A stretch of 64,000 nt of DNA, taken from contig NZ_CP139972.1 in NCBI RefSeq assembly GCF_034424315.1, forward strand, positions 3,286,001 through 3,350,000, read 5' to 3'. This document shows positions 15,477 to 24,708 of this stretch, one piece after another. A model generated the notes under the pieces. The model was not told the origin of the DNA and did no database searches. It saw only the letters and a program-made list of their open reading frames with translations. Numbering within the stretch: position 1 is the stretch's first letter; every line of letters begins with the position of its first letter. Source of the stretch: Chitinophaga sancti (lineage in GTDB: Bacteria; Bacteroidota; Bacteroidia; Chitinophagales; Chitinophagaceae). The position numbers were made by a program, and so were the translations under genes.

Positions 15477-17135
15477 TTATAATGCCATTAGTTTCCTCAT
15501 TACTTTGTCTTCCCCATAAATGTCTTCATAGAACATCATCTGGCCATCTTTCCCTTCGGCAGTATAGTACCTTAAATAAATAGGGATCCCGCGGGATAGA
15601 TCGATTTGCTTCTTCTGCCCTTTATCCAGCCAGGCACGCACACTATCGCGTTTAAAACGCTTATCATCTTTGATCAGGTACATGGCCAGGCTATCCCATT
15701 GCTGGATACGTACACAGCCATGGCTCATAGCGCGGTAAGCGTTCCTGAATAAACCCCTGTTGTTCGTATCGTGCAGGTATACTGCGTATTTGTTGAAGAA
15801 ATTAAATTTCATAATCCCCAATGAGTTTTCCAGGCCATCCATTTGCCTGAGCACATAAGGGAAATAGTTTTTGCTGAACTTCTTCCAGGGCACGCTATCG
15901 GGGTTCACCGCATTCCCATCCCGATCTATTACTTCTAAGTTCTTCTTTGCCAGGTAATGCGGATCCTTTTGAATGGCAGGCAGCATCTCTTTGATAGAAA
16001 TACTGAATGGTACGCGCCAGTAAGGGTACATCACGAAGTTGGATAAACGGGAATTCAGGAGTGGTGTACGGGTACGGGGTGCTCCAACGATTACACGTGA
16101 ATCGAGTACAACCTGACCACTATCCCACACCATCATATGATAGCCCGGAATATTTACAAAGATGTAGCGGTTTGGCAATGAATCCGGCCATTTGCGCCAG
16201 CGATCCAGGTTGACAGCTGCCTGGATCATCCAGTCATGATAAGACCTGTTCATTACCTGGATAGTCTTTTTACCGGCCTGTCCATCTTCAAATAAGCAAA
16301 ACTCTCTCTGGAATGCTTTCACCCCATCTCTCAGTAATGTGGTATCTGCCCCATGTCCGTTGGAAGTATCCACATGCCCTGTCTGCACCAGGCGGTTCAA
16401 CACGAGTTGTTTGAATGCCGGTGTATCGGCATAAGCAGTAGGCAGTGAATCCCAGTGTAAGGATTGATATTTTGCTTTGAAATTCAGGAGCGCAGCTTTC
16501 AGGGAATGATATCCTTCGTAGGCTGGTTCCAGTTGGTGAAAGGCACCTGCAATGTTATTGGTTTTTATTGCGGTGGTGAGCATGTCTACCAGCGAGGAAT
16601 CTGTGAGTACAGAATCCTGACGCAGGGTAATACTATCACGCGGCGCGATGCCATAACGGAGATGGGTAGCCATTTTCATAAAGGCATCTGTCATCATCAC
16701 ATCTACATCTGCCAGGAGCGCGGCATCTCTGCCGGAACCGGTGGCGGCGTGGAGTTGCTGCATAGCAGAATCCAGTGCAGCGCGGTGGTAGATCCCTGCT
16801 GGTAAACCTACTTCGTCGGCATGGTCAATGAAATACAACATAGAATCCGCAGCAGGAATCAGTTGTCCATCTACAGACCATTTGGCCTGGTTGGCTGCGA
16901 GCTGGTAAAAGTACTGTAACGCAGGTACGCTGTGCACAGGTACTTTATCTTCGAGGGCTTTATTATCAGCCGTGTAGCTTAATCGTTCACTTATTTGTTC
17001 CGGAATGACTTCTCCCAGTTCCTTTATGTCCCTCACTATTTCTCTTTTCCGGAGCTCCCGTTTCTGATGACAGGCAAACAATGCAAACGATGCTACCAGA
17101 CATAGCATTATGTCCCTTACAAACTTATACTTCAT
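15477..17135 (-). CDS. L,D-transpeptidase (YkuD domain, YcbB/LdtD-like)
   Basis: 552 residues. The N-terminus MKYKFVRDIMLCLVASFALFACHQ is a lipoprotein-like signal (Cys22). An N-terminal scaffold is followed by a peptidoglycan-binding-like stretch (about residues 250-290, LLRDGVKAFQREFCLFEDGQAGKKTI) and the YkuD catalytic domain, whose motif SHGCVR is at 471-476 with Cys474 as nucleophile; the conserved His of the domain is in YAVYLHDT. Such enzymes make 3-3 cross-links in peptidoglycan or attach lipoproteins to it. The length and layout match the YcbB group. It is a single gene on the minus strand, convergent with the isocitrate dehydrogenase gene. Confidence 0.92.
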   Translation of the reverse strand: MKYKFVRDIMLCLVASFALFACHQKRELRKREIVRDIKELGEVIPEQISERLSYTADNKALEDKVPVHSVPALQYFYQLAANQAKWSVDGQLIPAADSMLYFIDHADEVGLPAGIYHRAALDSAMQQLHAATGSGRDAALLADVDVMMTDAFMKMATHLRYGIAPRDSITLRQDSVLTDSSLVDMLTTAIKTNNIAGAFHQLEPAYEGYHSLKAALLNFKAKYQSLHWDSLPTAYADTPAFKQLVLNRLVQTGHVDTSNGHGADTTLLRDGVKAFQREFCLFEDGQAGKKTIQVMNRSYHDWMIQAAVNLDRWRKWPDSLPNRYIFVNIPGYHMMVWDSGQVVLDSRVIVGAPRTRTPLLNSRLSNFVMYPYWRVPFSISIKEMLPAIQKDPHYLAKKNLEVIDRDGNAVNPDSVPWKKFSKNYFPYVLRQMDGLENSLGIMKFNFFNKYAVYLHDTNNRGLFRNAYRAMSHGCVRIQQWDSLAMYLIKDDKRFKRDSVRAWLDKGQKKQIDLSRGIPIYLRYYTAEGKDGQMMFYEDIYGEDKVMRKLMAL

Positions 17136-17690
17136 TGGCGTTTTGAAACAATTAAATTAAAGGTACGTATTTGAAAATATCTTTATAGAAGTTATTGACG
17201 GGGTCGTAATAATACTACAAATTTGATGCTAACATGTGACTGTGGGTTAAGGTGAAAATGCTGATTTATTTGCAACAGTTCTTCTTGACAAATAGCGACT
17301 GTATGAATTTTAATATCGAGACAACTACTTTCATCATTTCTTCTTTAATGCATTAAAATGGATCGAACTTCTTTACAAAGGTATTATTCCTTGTTTGAAT
17401 TTCAGATAAAAAATAATTGCCATCTCTGACGGATGCCAGCAGCATTGGTCAGAAATGGCAAGTGGTTTATAATAGCCTGCAACCAGGAATTAATTACTAC
17501 ATCAAAAGTTCCGGCTATAAGTACCCTGGCGAGTTCCCTTGCTTATAAGACAAAGAACTCACCTTACTGACTTTTTCTAAGTCAATAACAATTTAACGCG
17601 GAAACTAAGCTTGATTTATTTCATCGGAGATGGTATGGGGCAAAAAGAGTCAGGATATACTATTACTGGTAATGGTGGCGATGACGAGTG
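17136..17690. other. Gene-poor region with a possible decayed coding fragment
   Basis: No full gene is supported. One plus-strand open stretch (17417-17548, listed separately) reads like the end of a protein. The minus-strand promoter of the L,D-transpeptidase gene should be near 17136-17220 but I see no clear box. Confidence 0.4.
17417..17548 (+). pseudogene. Possible remnant of a coding sequence
   Basis: This 44-codon stretch opens right after an in-frame TAA and has no ATG. Its translation (QKWQVVYNSLQPGINYYIKS, ending GYKYPGEFPCL before TAA) has protein-like composition with well spaced aromatic and Gly residues, as in secreted beta-sandwich proteins. Nothing upstream continues it, so if real it is a degraded 3' fragment. 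Chance cannot be excluded. Confidence 0.2.
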
Positions 17691-17906
17691 CTATTTCGCT
17701 TCGTGATTCTCTTCGATCTGATCTGCGATCGCTAACAACAAAGACATACTTGCTACTTTGGTAGCTTCTGCACGCACATGGCCATCGAGATCATGCTCGA
17801 AAAATACATCACTGCCATTCAGGTTCACTTTGAATCGGGGAGAATGCCCATTAATAGGTTGAACGGAGTACCTGTTCCTGTTGTAAACTACTGTAAATGC
17901 CTTCAT
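17691..17906 (-). CDS. Small conserved-looking protein of unknown function
   Basis: 71 residues starting MKAFTVVYNRNRYSVQPINGHSPRFKVNLNGSDVFFEHDLDGHVRAEA. The composition is that of a folded cytosolic protein: alternating beta strands (TVVYNRNRYSV, RFKVNLNGSDVFFEHD) followed by a helix (SMSLLLAIADQIEENHEAK). No signal peptide or membrane segment. I do not recognise a family. It stands alone between a gene-poor region and the terminator of the porin gene. The reading is supported by a proper ATG and no competing ORF on the opposite strand. Confidence 0.6.
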   Translation of the reverse strand: MKAFTVVYNRNRYSVQPINGHSPRFKVNLNGSDVFFEHDLDGHVRAEATKVASMSLLLAIADQIEENHEAK

Positions 17907-17974
17907 AATTCAATCATTTTACAAGTAAGATAAACAAATCTTACGCCAGTTGAGCGCAGTTGTGGAAAAAAAAG

Positions 17975-18007
17975 AGGGCATAAACCAGCTAAAACGGTTT
18001 ATGCCCT
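17975..18007 (-). terminator. Terminator of the porin gene
   Basis: A 12-bp perfect stem AGGGCATAAACC / GGTTTATGCCCT with a 9-base loop lies about 50 bases after the minus-strand stop at 18055 and is followed on that strand by CTC and a run of T. Confidence 0.85.
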
Positions 18008-18054
18008 TATTTAAGTAATATATTAATTATCAATTCATTACACTGCTACTGATT

Positions 18055-20022
18055 TTAGTTCACGAACCACCAACGTAACCCCAGCCTGAATTGGAAGTTA
18101 TTGTAAGGATAATGCGGTCCGGCGAAATTATTTGTAGCAAAAAACGTGTTTAAGTTCTCAGTTCTGATGAAAGCATTGAACGATTTGATCCGGAAATGCA
18201 GGAAAGCAGCCAGGTCAGGTGCATAATATTGAACCTTTTGGGTAGTCTGATACACAAATTGACCGATAATGGGAGAGTAATCATCTGCATTGTAAGCTGT
18301 CATGTATTTCGCTTCCACGCCCACCATCAGGTTCAGGTTATTAAACAGCCTGTTTTCGTAGGCAATACGGTGACGGGTCCAAAAGCTTGGAATATTCACC
18401 GGTGCTGTACCGTGTACCTGCTGGAAGGTCAGATCTGCATACCAGTTCCAGTGCTTCCAGGTGAACTTCTTGCTGAACATAATTTCCAGCATATTGAAGA
18501 TGGCATCGGCCTGCGCACTCTTATAGTAACTACTCATATAGGTATAATTCCCGATGATGTAGTAGTTCACTGTCAGGTTGTATTTCAGCTTAGGATTGTC
18601 TGCGATGAACTGTAGTTTGGAGATATTTTCTTTGGCCAGGGTGCTGTTGTACCAGCTGTCATAGCTACTTGAAAAATACTTATAGACATACGAAGGCTCC
18701 CTGTTCACGTTTGAGAAGGCCAGTTTTACATTTCCCAGTGTTGGGTTCAGGTACCTGCTCAGCATACCGCTCACGCTGTAATCCCCGCGGTTCTCTCCTG
18801 CCATGTATAATTCACCTTTGGCCTGGAAATCCCATTGCTGGTTTTTGGTTTTATTGCGGTATTCCCCGTGAAGGGCCAGGTTGCTAAACTTAATATCCGC
18901 ATCCATGAATGTGCCCGTGGTATTCTCGATCCTTGCCCCTGCTGTGATAAAGTGGGCCTGGTTGCCCCTGATCGGGAACTGTACCAGTGAGAGATCGTTG
19001 GCAATCGTTCTGAAATTATGCTGTGCCTTTACTGTATCGCCGGAATATGCCCAGCCATAGTGCGTAGTATAGAAGAACGTATCTGGTGTTGGATCCAGGT
19101 AGGCTACCTGGTCTTTATTCAGTTTGAAGGTGTATTGCACCCTGAATACCGGATCGAATTTATATACGTCCGTCGTATCGTTTACATGGATGGTATCCCC
19201 TTTTCCCCAGTCGTAGGACTGCATGAAGAGGAAGCCTGCCTGGTCGATTGAACTCTTTACCGGGATGGTGGAGTTAAAAAGACTGCTGGTGGTGCTGGCA
19301 TCATTACCCAGGTTTACGTCGATGGTTTTACGCTGGCTGTAACGGGGATTTTCCAGGTCATCATCATTTTTGATACCTCCGTTTTCACCGTTTGCATACT
19401 TGTTATAGAAGTAACTGAGGGTGGCATTGTATCGCTTATCCCTGGAATTGTACCTGCCGGTTACACGATAAATGTTGTGATTCGTGGTTTGAGAACGGAA
19501 GTAGCCGGGGGCATATATCTTCTGGTACTCGAACCCGAAATTGAACCTGTCAGTACGGTTCTGGGTATGCATGACACCCAGCTGTTGTTCCTGCTGGCTA
19601 CCAATCATGTAGTTCAGTTCCGTATACGGGCGGTTAGAATAGTAGATCCTTGCGTTGTCGTGATTGAAACCGTAAGGGTCAAAACTATGAAAACCCGGAT
19701 CGAAGCCTGCTGTCATACGGGGTGTGAAGGCCACCGGGCGTGCCGGAGAGCCATTGTTACCCAGGTAAATGTAGTTCGCGGGCACTCTCAGAAAAGGGCC
19801 ATTGAAATCGGCAATCGAGGAGTCCATTCTGTAGTCAGTGGGTTCTCCTAATCTCCGGTATGTGATGGTCAGGGTGTCCGGCGCCTGATTCTTAGAGCTG
19901 GTATCCTTCGTCGTCCTGGCGCTGCTGCCACCGCTACCCATGCTACTGAACCGGCTGGAGATCTGCGCCCTTACCTGCGACAAGGTGACCAACAATAAAA
20001 ACGTAATAATAAATGACCGCAT
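18055..20022 (-). CDS. Putative porin (outer membrane beta-barrel)
   Basis: 655 residues with a signal peptide (MRSFIITFLLLVTLSQVRAQ) and a long run of alternating beta strands rich in Tyr, Asn and Phe, ending in FQFRLGLRWWFVN, a typical outer-membrane C-terminal strand. The conserved block FDPYGFNHDNARIYYSNRPY followed by YMIGSQQEQQLGVMHTQN is what I associate with the Bacteroidota Putative_porin family (PF14121). It would sit in the outer membrane; substrate is unknown. It precedes purine nucleoside phosphorylase upstream on the same strand with a 60-base gap, so the two might be co-transcribed. Confidence 0.85.
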   Translation of the reverse strand: MRSFIITFLLLVTLSQVRAQISSRFSSMGSGGSSARTTKDTSSKNQAPDTLTITYRRLGEPTDYRMDSSIADFNGPFLRVPANYIYLGNNGSPARPVAFTPRMTAGFDPGFHSFDPYGFNHDNARIYYSNRPYTELNYMIGSQQEQQLGVMHTQNRTDRFNFGFEYQKIYAPGYFRSQTTNHNIYRVTGRYNSRDKRYNATLSYFYNKYANGENGGIKNDDDLENPRYSQRKTIDVNLGNDASTTSSLFNSTIPVKSSIDQAGFLFMQSYDWGKGDTIHVNDTTDVYKFDPVFRVQYTFKLNKDQVAYLDPTPDTFFYTTHYGWAYSGDTVKAQHNFRTIANDLSLVQFPIRGNQAHFITAGARIENTTGTFMDADIKFSNLALHGEYRNKTKNQQWDFQAKGELYMAGENRGDYSVSGMLSRYLNPTLGNVKLAFSNVNREPSYVYKYFSSSYDSWYNSTLAKENISKLQFIADNPKLKYNLTVNYYIIGNYTYMSSYYKSAQADAIFNMLEIMFSKKFTWKHWNWYADLTFQQVHGTAPVNIPSFWTRHRIAYENRLFNNLNLMVGVEAKYMTAYNADDYSPIIGQFVYQTTQKVQYYAPDLAAFLHFRIKSFNAFIRTENLNTFFATNNFAGPHYPYNNFQFRLGLRWWFVN

Positions 20023-20082
20023 TCTATGTTTGTTTCCTGCTTCTTTTGTGCTAGCTGAAAAGTGTGCAATTTATATAAAACC

Positions 20083-20904
20083 TTATAACACGCTGATCAG
20101 TTCCCTGAAAATAAGTGTTAATTTCGGTTCTGCTGCGTTGGCAGCTTCAAGCACTTCTTCGTGGGTGATCACATTTTCTTCTTCACGGATACCGATATCA
20201 GTGATCACGCTCATCGCAAATACCTTCATACTGCTGTGCATGGCAACGATCACTTCGGGTACAGTACTCATGCCAACAGCATCGCCACCGATAGTAGCCA
20301 TGTATTGATATTCTGCCCTTGTTTCGAAGGTGGGGCCCTGTACACCTACGTATACACCGGTATGTACAGCGATGTTATTTTTTGCAGCGATTTCTTTTGC
20401 CCTGCCGATCAATGCCCTGGAATAAGGTTCGCTCATATCCGGGAAACGGGGACCTAATTCAGCAATATTTGGGCCACGCAGCGGGTGTTCGGGCTGCAGG
20501 TTGATATGATCACGGATAATCATCAGATCGCCTACATTGAAAGCGCGGTTCATGCCACCAGCAGCGTTTGAAACCAGCAAGGTGTGTACGCCGAGGGCCT
20601 TGAATACCCTTACAGGAAAAGTTACCTGCTGCATGGTAAATCCTTCGTAATAATGAAAACGACCTGCCATAGCTACTACGGGGCGGCCATTCATTTTGCC
20701 CAGCACCAGGCGGCCACGGTGGCCTTCTACTGTCGAGGTGGGGAAATGAGGAATCTCATTGTAAGGAATTTCGATGGCTTCCGAGATTTCACCGGCCAGG
20801 TTACCCAATCCACTTCCCAGAATAATACCTACCTCGGGGGTCAGGGACCATATTTTTTTAATATAGTCTGAAGCAGCAGCTATTTGTTGTAACAGATCAC
20901 TCAT
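20083..20904 (-). CDS. Purine nucleoside phosphorylase (trimeric PNP family)
   Basis: 273 residues. It splits purine nucleosides with phosphate into base and (deoxy)ribose-1-phosphate in purine salvage. Signatures: ILGSGLGNLAGEI (phosphate loop), VSNAAGGMN, GPTFETRAEY (base-contacting Glu), GMSTVPEVIVA, and THEEVL (ribose-contacting His). The position of human Asn243, which favours 6-oxopurines, is Asp236 here (SVITDIG), as in enzymes that accept 6-aminopurines, so the base specificity may be broader than inosine/guanosine. ATG at 20904 is well placed. It lies upstream of the porin gene on the same strand. Confidence 0.94.
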   Translation of the reverse strand: MSDLLQQIAAASDYIKKIWSLTPEVGIILGSGLGNLAGEISEAIEIPYNEIPHFPTSTVEGHRGRLVLGKMNGRPVVAMAGRFHYYEGFTMQQVTFPVRVFKALGVHTLLVSNAAGGMNRAFNVGDLMIIRDHINLQPEHPLRGPNIAELGPRFPDMSEPYSRALIGRAKEIAAKNNIAVHTGVYVGVQGPTFETRAEYQYMATIGGDAVGMSTVPEVIVAMHSSMKVFAMSVITDIGIREEENVITHEEVLEAANAAEPKLTLIFRELISVL

Positions 20905-21188
20905 TTTTTGAAAATAATTATAGTTTTATGGTGCTGATCCCTGTCATGTTTTTTTAAAGGCAACAGCCATTTTGAAAACGGGCCACACGATGAATAACTA
21001 AGTGATATCCAACTAGTCATGCATTACAAGCTGACGGTAGTCAGAGATCGCTGTCAGGCCTACTGCGGTGTTTTATGCTGACGGTTACCTTTTCGACAGG
21101 GTTGCGCAAAGTTATTTTTAAATTCACAAAACACTAGGGTTTTATATTTAAATCATAATGCCCTATTTTAGCGGCAAATTTTTATCAG

Positions 21189-22403
21189 ATGAACTTACAT
21201 GAATACCAGGCTAAAGAACTGTTGAAGAAATACAATGTTCCGGTACAGGAAGGGATTCCGGTTGATACTCCGGAAGCGGCGGCTGAAGCGTACAAACAAT
21301 TGAAGGTACAGTATGGTAATGAGTTTGCAGTGGTGAAGGCACAAATACATGCCGGTGGACGCGGTAAAGGTACCATTCGTGGTAAAGACCAGCGTGGTGT
21401 TGCTGTTGGTAAAAATGCGGAAGATGTTAAAACAATTGCCGGAAACATCCTTGGCGGCGTACTGGTAACCATCCAGACCGGAGAGGCCGGCAAACTGGTA
21501 AATAAAGTGCTGGTTGCTCAGGACGTGTATTATCCTGGTCCAAACCCCGTTAAAGAATTATACCTTTCTATCCTGCTGGATCGTGCAAAAGGTCAGAACG
21601 TAATCATGTACTCCACTGAAGGTGGTATGGACATTGAAGAGGTTGCTCACAAAACTCCTGAGAAAATTTTCAAGGAGTGGGTACAGCCTAACATGCAGCT
21701 GCAGGGTTTCCAGGCTAGAAAAATCGCTTTCAACTTTGGTCTGAGCGGTGAAGCATTCAAGAACATGGTGAAGTTTGTAACTAACCTGTACAATGCTTAC
21801 GTAGGGCTGGATGCAAGCATGCTGGAAATCAACCCGCTGTTCAAAACCAGTGATGAAAAGATCATTGCAGTTGACTGTAAACTGAACCTGGATGACAACG
21901 CACTGATGCGTCATGCTGATCTGGAAGCACTGCGTGATATTTCTGAAGAAGATCCTACAGAAGTAGAAGCAGGTAAATACAACCTGAACTTCGTGAAACT
22001 GGATGGTAACGTAGGTTGTATGGTGAATGGTGCTGGTCTGGCTATGGCTACCATGGATATGATCAAGCTGAGTGGTGGTGAACCTGCAAACTTCCTGGAC
22101 GTAGGAGGTACTGCAAATGCAACTACAGTAGAAGCTGGTTTCCGTATCATCCTGAAAGATCCTAAAGTAAAGGCGATCCTGATCAATATCTTCGGTGGTA
22201 TCGTTCGTTGTGATCGTGTTGCACAGGGTGTGATCGATGCTTACAAATCAATTGGAAATATCAGTGTTCCTATCATCGTTCGTCTGCAGGGTACAAACGC
22301 TGAAGAAGCGAAGAAACTGATCGAAGAAAGTGGTTTGACTGTGCAGTCTGCTATCTTGCTGAGTGAAGCTGCGGCGCTGGTGAACAAAGCAGTAAGTGCT
22401 TAA
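21189..22403 (+). CDS. sucC: Succinyl-CoA synthetase (ADP-forming) beta subunit
   Basis: 404 residues, normal for SucC. It forms, with the alpha subunit SucD, the TCA-cycle enzyme that converts succinyl-CoA to succinate with nucleotide triphosphate formation. The protein begins MNLHEYQAKELLKKYNVPVQ, has the ATP-grasp residues (VVKAQIHAGGRGKG), and the C-terminal ligase domain with NIFGGIVRCDRVAQGVI and VPIIVRLQGTNAEE. sucD is not adjacent: a very strong hairpin and then a DUF4407 gene follow. A -7-like box TATTTTAG (21164-21171) precedes the ATG by 17 bases. Confidence 0.96.
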   Translation: MNLHEYQAKELLKKYNVPVQEGIPVDTPEAAAEAYKQLKVQYGNEFAVVKAQIHAGGRGKGTIRGKDQRGVAVGKNAEDVKTIAGNILGGVLVTIQTGEAGKLVNKVLVAQDVYYPGPNPVKELYLSILLDRAKGQNVIMYSTEGGMDIEEVAHKTPEKIFKEWVQPNMQLQGFQARKIAFNFGLSGEAFKNMVKFVTNLYNAYVGLDASMLEINPLFKTSDEKIIAVDCKLNLDDNALMRHADLEALRDISEEDPTEVEAGKYNLNFVKLDGNVGCMVNGAGLAMATMDMIKLSGGEPANFLDVGGTANATTVEAGFRIILKDPKVKAILINIFGGIVRCDRVAQGVIDAYKSIGNISVPIIVRLQGTNAEEAKKLIEESGLTVQSAILLSEAAALVNKAVSA

Positions 22404-22411
22404 TCTAAATA

Positions 22412-22485
22412 ATGACTAAATAATAATAGAAAACGAAGCCCTGGGTGAAAGCCCGGGGTTTTGTTTTCTATTATTATTTAGTCAT
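22412..22485 (+). terminator. 35-bp hairpin with GAAA loop directly after sucC
   Basis: The outer 23 bp (22412-22434 with 22463-22485) are a perfect inverted repeat; the inner part continues without interruption using G-U pairs that only work in plus-strand RNA, closed by a GAAA tetraloop (22447-22450 region). It starts 8 bases after the sucC stop. The T-rich right arm can serve for termination; the length suggests additional 3'-end protection. Confidence 0.8.
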
Positions 22486-22488
22486 ACC

Positions 22489-22527
22489 AAAATGAAAGCC
22501 CGTTCTTATAGGACGGGCTTTCATTTT
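22489..22527. terminator. Second strong hairpin after sucC
   Basis: AAAATGAAAGCCCGT pairs with ACGGGCTTTCATTTT (15 bp perfect, two more pairs inside) around TTATA. With A-run and T-run on both sides it can terminate in either direction. Confidence 0.8.
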
Positions 22528-22700
22528 GATAGCATGGTCGCGCGGGCGGCAATGCACAAGGTGATCACATTTTTCGGGGCAATCATCACATTTTAAAACT
22601 ATCTTCATTTATAACCCCTACCTTTATTATCCATCCTCATATTACCTGAAACCCCACAGGTACAATCATCATTTATTATTTATTAAATCCAGTCAAAACA

Positions 22701-23699
22701 ATGAAACGCATTGGCGATTTCTTCCTGTTCTGCTCAGGTGCACACGTGCCTTTACTCCGCCGTGCACCTACGGAAACCAACAAATACGGGGGTATTGGGG
22801 CTACTATTTTCTTCACCGGTTTACTGGCAGCCTTTTCCGGCGGCTATGCCCTCTGGTGTGTATTCGGTCAGTTATGGTCTACTTTATTATTCGGTGCCAT
22901 CTGGGGACTCATGATCTTCAACCTGGACAGGTACATTGTATCCGGCATGAAAAAACGCAACAAATTCAGTAATGAATTTTTAATTGCACTTCCCAGGATC
23001 ATCCTTGCCATCCTGATTGCCATTGTCATCTCAAAACCGCTGGAACTGCAGGTCTTCGGCAAAGAGATCAAACAGGAACTCATTATCATGGAGCAGCAGG
23101 TGTTTAAAACCCAGGAAGACAATGTACTCTCCCGCTATCGGCAACGCATGAATGAACTGAACGGGGAAATTGCAATCCTTGAAAAGGGGATTCAGACACA
23201 GGCCCTGCGCAGGGATACTTTGCAAAAAGTTGCCCGTGAAGAAGCGGATGGTACCGGTGGCTCCAAAGTCAAAAACCTGGGTCCTATTTACAAAGCAAAG
23301 AAAGCAGATGCTGACAGTGCAGAAACAGCATTACAAAAGCTCTCCGCTGAAAACGGCGTACTCATTGCCAGCAAAAGAAAAGAACTGGCAGGTATTGATT
23401 CTACTTTCAAAGCTACTGTTGCGCAACTTGACAGAACACACATTGACGGCCTCGCTTCTCAACTGGATGCATTAGGGCATCTTACCCAAAAAAGTACGCC
23501 TGTATGGTGGGCCAACTGGTTTATTACTATTCTTTTTATCACCATCGAAACGGCGCCGGTATTTGTAAAACTCATCTCTGCCCGCGGACCATACGATGAT
23601 CTGCTGGAAGCACATGAACATGCATTTATTATTTACAGGAAAGAAAAAATTGAAAAGAGAGAAAGGGAGTATGACAGCAGGATGATGGTGGTACGCTAA
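22701..23699 (+). CDS. DUF4407 membrane protein
   Basis: 332 residues. Two or three hydrophobic segments near the N-terminus (about residues 33-52, 55-75, 92-112) are followed by a long alpha-helical coiled-coil region (about 120-255, rich in Lys, Glu, Gln) and a last membrane segment (about 272-290), then a charged tail. FCSGAHVPLLRRAPTETNKYGGIGATIFFTG is split here by me into known DUF4407 landmarks: the Cys-Ser-Gly near residue 10 and the KYxGIGxTI motif. Function unknown; the architecture suggests a membrane-anchored structural or sensing protein. The stop codon overlaps the convergent SprT-like stop by two bases. Confidence 0.8.
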   Translation: MKRIGDFFLFCSGAHVPLLRRAPTETNKYGGIGATIFFTGLLAAFSGGYALWCVFGQLWSTLLFGAIWGLMIFNLDRYIVSGMKKRNKFSNEFLIALPRIILAILIAIVISKPLELQVFGKEIKQELIIMEQQVFKTQEDNVLSRYRQRMNELNGEIAILEKGIQTQALRRDTLQKVAREEADGTGGSKVKNLGPIYKAKKADADSAETALQKLSAENGVLIASKRKELAGIDSTFKATVAQLDRTHIDGLASQLDALGHLTQKSTPVWWANWFITILFITIETAPVFVKLISARGPYDDLLEAHEHAFIIYRKEKIEKREREYDSRMMVVR

Positions 23700-24316
23700 G
23701 CAGCGATAATTTCCACCTCGTAAACGGGGCTAAACAGGTACATTCTTTTGGTAGCTACTTCTTCACAACGGTAGCGTTTTCTTACTTTTTCGCCTTTCCG
23801 GAATATTCTTCCATCCTTTGTTTTGAATAATTGATCCAGCGGCAACTGCTCTACCAGGTAATGATTCTCCTTACGGCGGTCATACCTGGTCAGCACCCGC
23901 ATCAGGTTATCATCGGCACACGAGCTGGCGGCAGGATTCTGGATACTCTGCCGCAGGGCCGCCTCTACATCAGGTGGCAAATACCCCTTACCCACAAACT
24001 GTTTCAGGATATTGGAAAACTGGCTCTTCCACTCTTTTCCATGCGATGCCACCCGGTTACTATGTACATTAAAAGTAGTCAGGTGCGCCATTTCATGCAA
24101 TAAAGTGATGAGAAATGCGTATTTGTTGAGGTTACCATTGATACTAATGCGATGCCCACCCCGTGAATCAGGATGACGATAATCGCCCAGGATACTGGCC
24201 CTTTCGCGGGTAATAGTCAGGTGAACTTTGAATTCCTGGATATAAGCAAGTACCTGCTCAAAAGTTCCTTCGGGCAGGTAAGCTGCTAAAGCCTGTAAAG
24301 GATGTTCCTGCTTCAC
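23696..24316 (-). CDS. SprT-like zinc metalloprotease domain protein
   Basis: 206 residues. LLHEMAHLT (about residues 92-100) is the HExxH zinc motif of the SprT family; the third ligand is likely the His of ASHGKEWKSQF, also typical. The C-terminal part (RKGEKVRKRYRCEEV) has no complete zinc ribbon: only one Cys is seen, where SprT proteins often have four. Eukaryotic relatives (Spartan) cleave DNA-protein crosslinks; bacterial roles are unclear. The start codon is GTG at 24316. It follows the small membrane protein gene after 5 bases and so ends the minus-strand gene group from the bactofilin. Confidence 0.85.
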   Translation of the reverse strand: MKQEHPLQALAAYLPEGTFEQVLAYIQEFKVHLTITRERASILGDYRHPDSRGGHRISINGNLNKYAFLITLLHEMAHLTTFNVHSNRVASHGKEWKSQFSNILKQFVGKGYLPPDVEAALRQSIQNPAASSCADDNLMRVLTRYDRRKENHYLVEQLPLDQLFKTKDGRIFRKGEKVRKRYRCEEVATKRMYLFSPVYEVEIIAA

Positions 24317-24321
24317 GACGG

Positions 24322-24708
24322 CTATTTTTTTCTTTTGGTCAGCTGCTGCAGGCTAAGGGTTTCTATGACCGTATAGGCTACATACAGGAACATGAGTATA
24401 AAAATAGTCTCTTTGCTGGTATGGGCGCGGTTCAGTACTACATATACTGTAATACCCACCAGGCATAGCATCATTTTGCTAAGAGTGGAACCATAAACCC
24501 TGCGCACGAATGCATTGTTATCGGCAGATTGGATGCCTTTGCGGTTCATGCTGTAAGAGAGTCCGGTAATAACGGCTAACGCCAGGTTGCCAATGAGCAG
24601 TACATGCTGATGCACTCCCTTCTCCAGCAACCGGGCATTGAAATAAATAAGCGCGCCGTTCAATATGATAAAAAGGCCTATAAGCCTATAGTAAAACCTG
24701 TCAGTCAT
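24322..24708 (-). CDS. Small four-helix membrane protein next to AtpZ
   Basis: 128 residues with four hydrophobic segments (about residues 8-24, 34-50, 76-94, 102-118). There is no motif I can name. It overlaps the atpZ-like gene by 8 bases. In Bacteroidota an unnamed membrane protein of this size commonly stands between atpZ and atpB, where it is the likely counterpart of AtpI, an assembly helper of the ATP synthase c-ring; that is family knowledge applied by position. Here atpB does not follow: the next gene is SprT-like. Confidence 0.6.
   Translation of the reverse strand: MTDRFYYRLIGLFIILNGALIYFNARLLEKGVHQHVLLIGNLALAVITGLSYSMNRKGIQSADNNAFVRRVYGSTLSKMMLCLVGITVYVVLNRAHTSKETIFILMFLYVAYTVIETLSLQQLTKRKK

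Noticed and set aside
22412..22527. tRNA or other stable RNA after sucC
   Set aside because: The two hairpins have simple stem-loop form without cloverleaf, anticodon arm or CCA.
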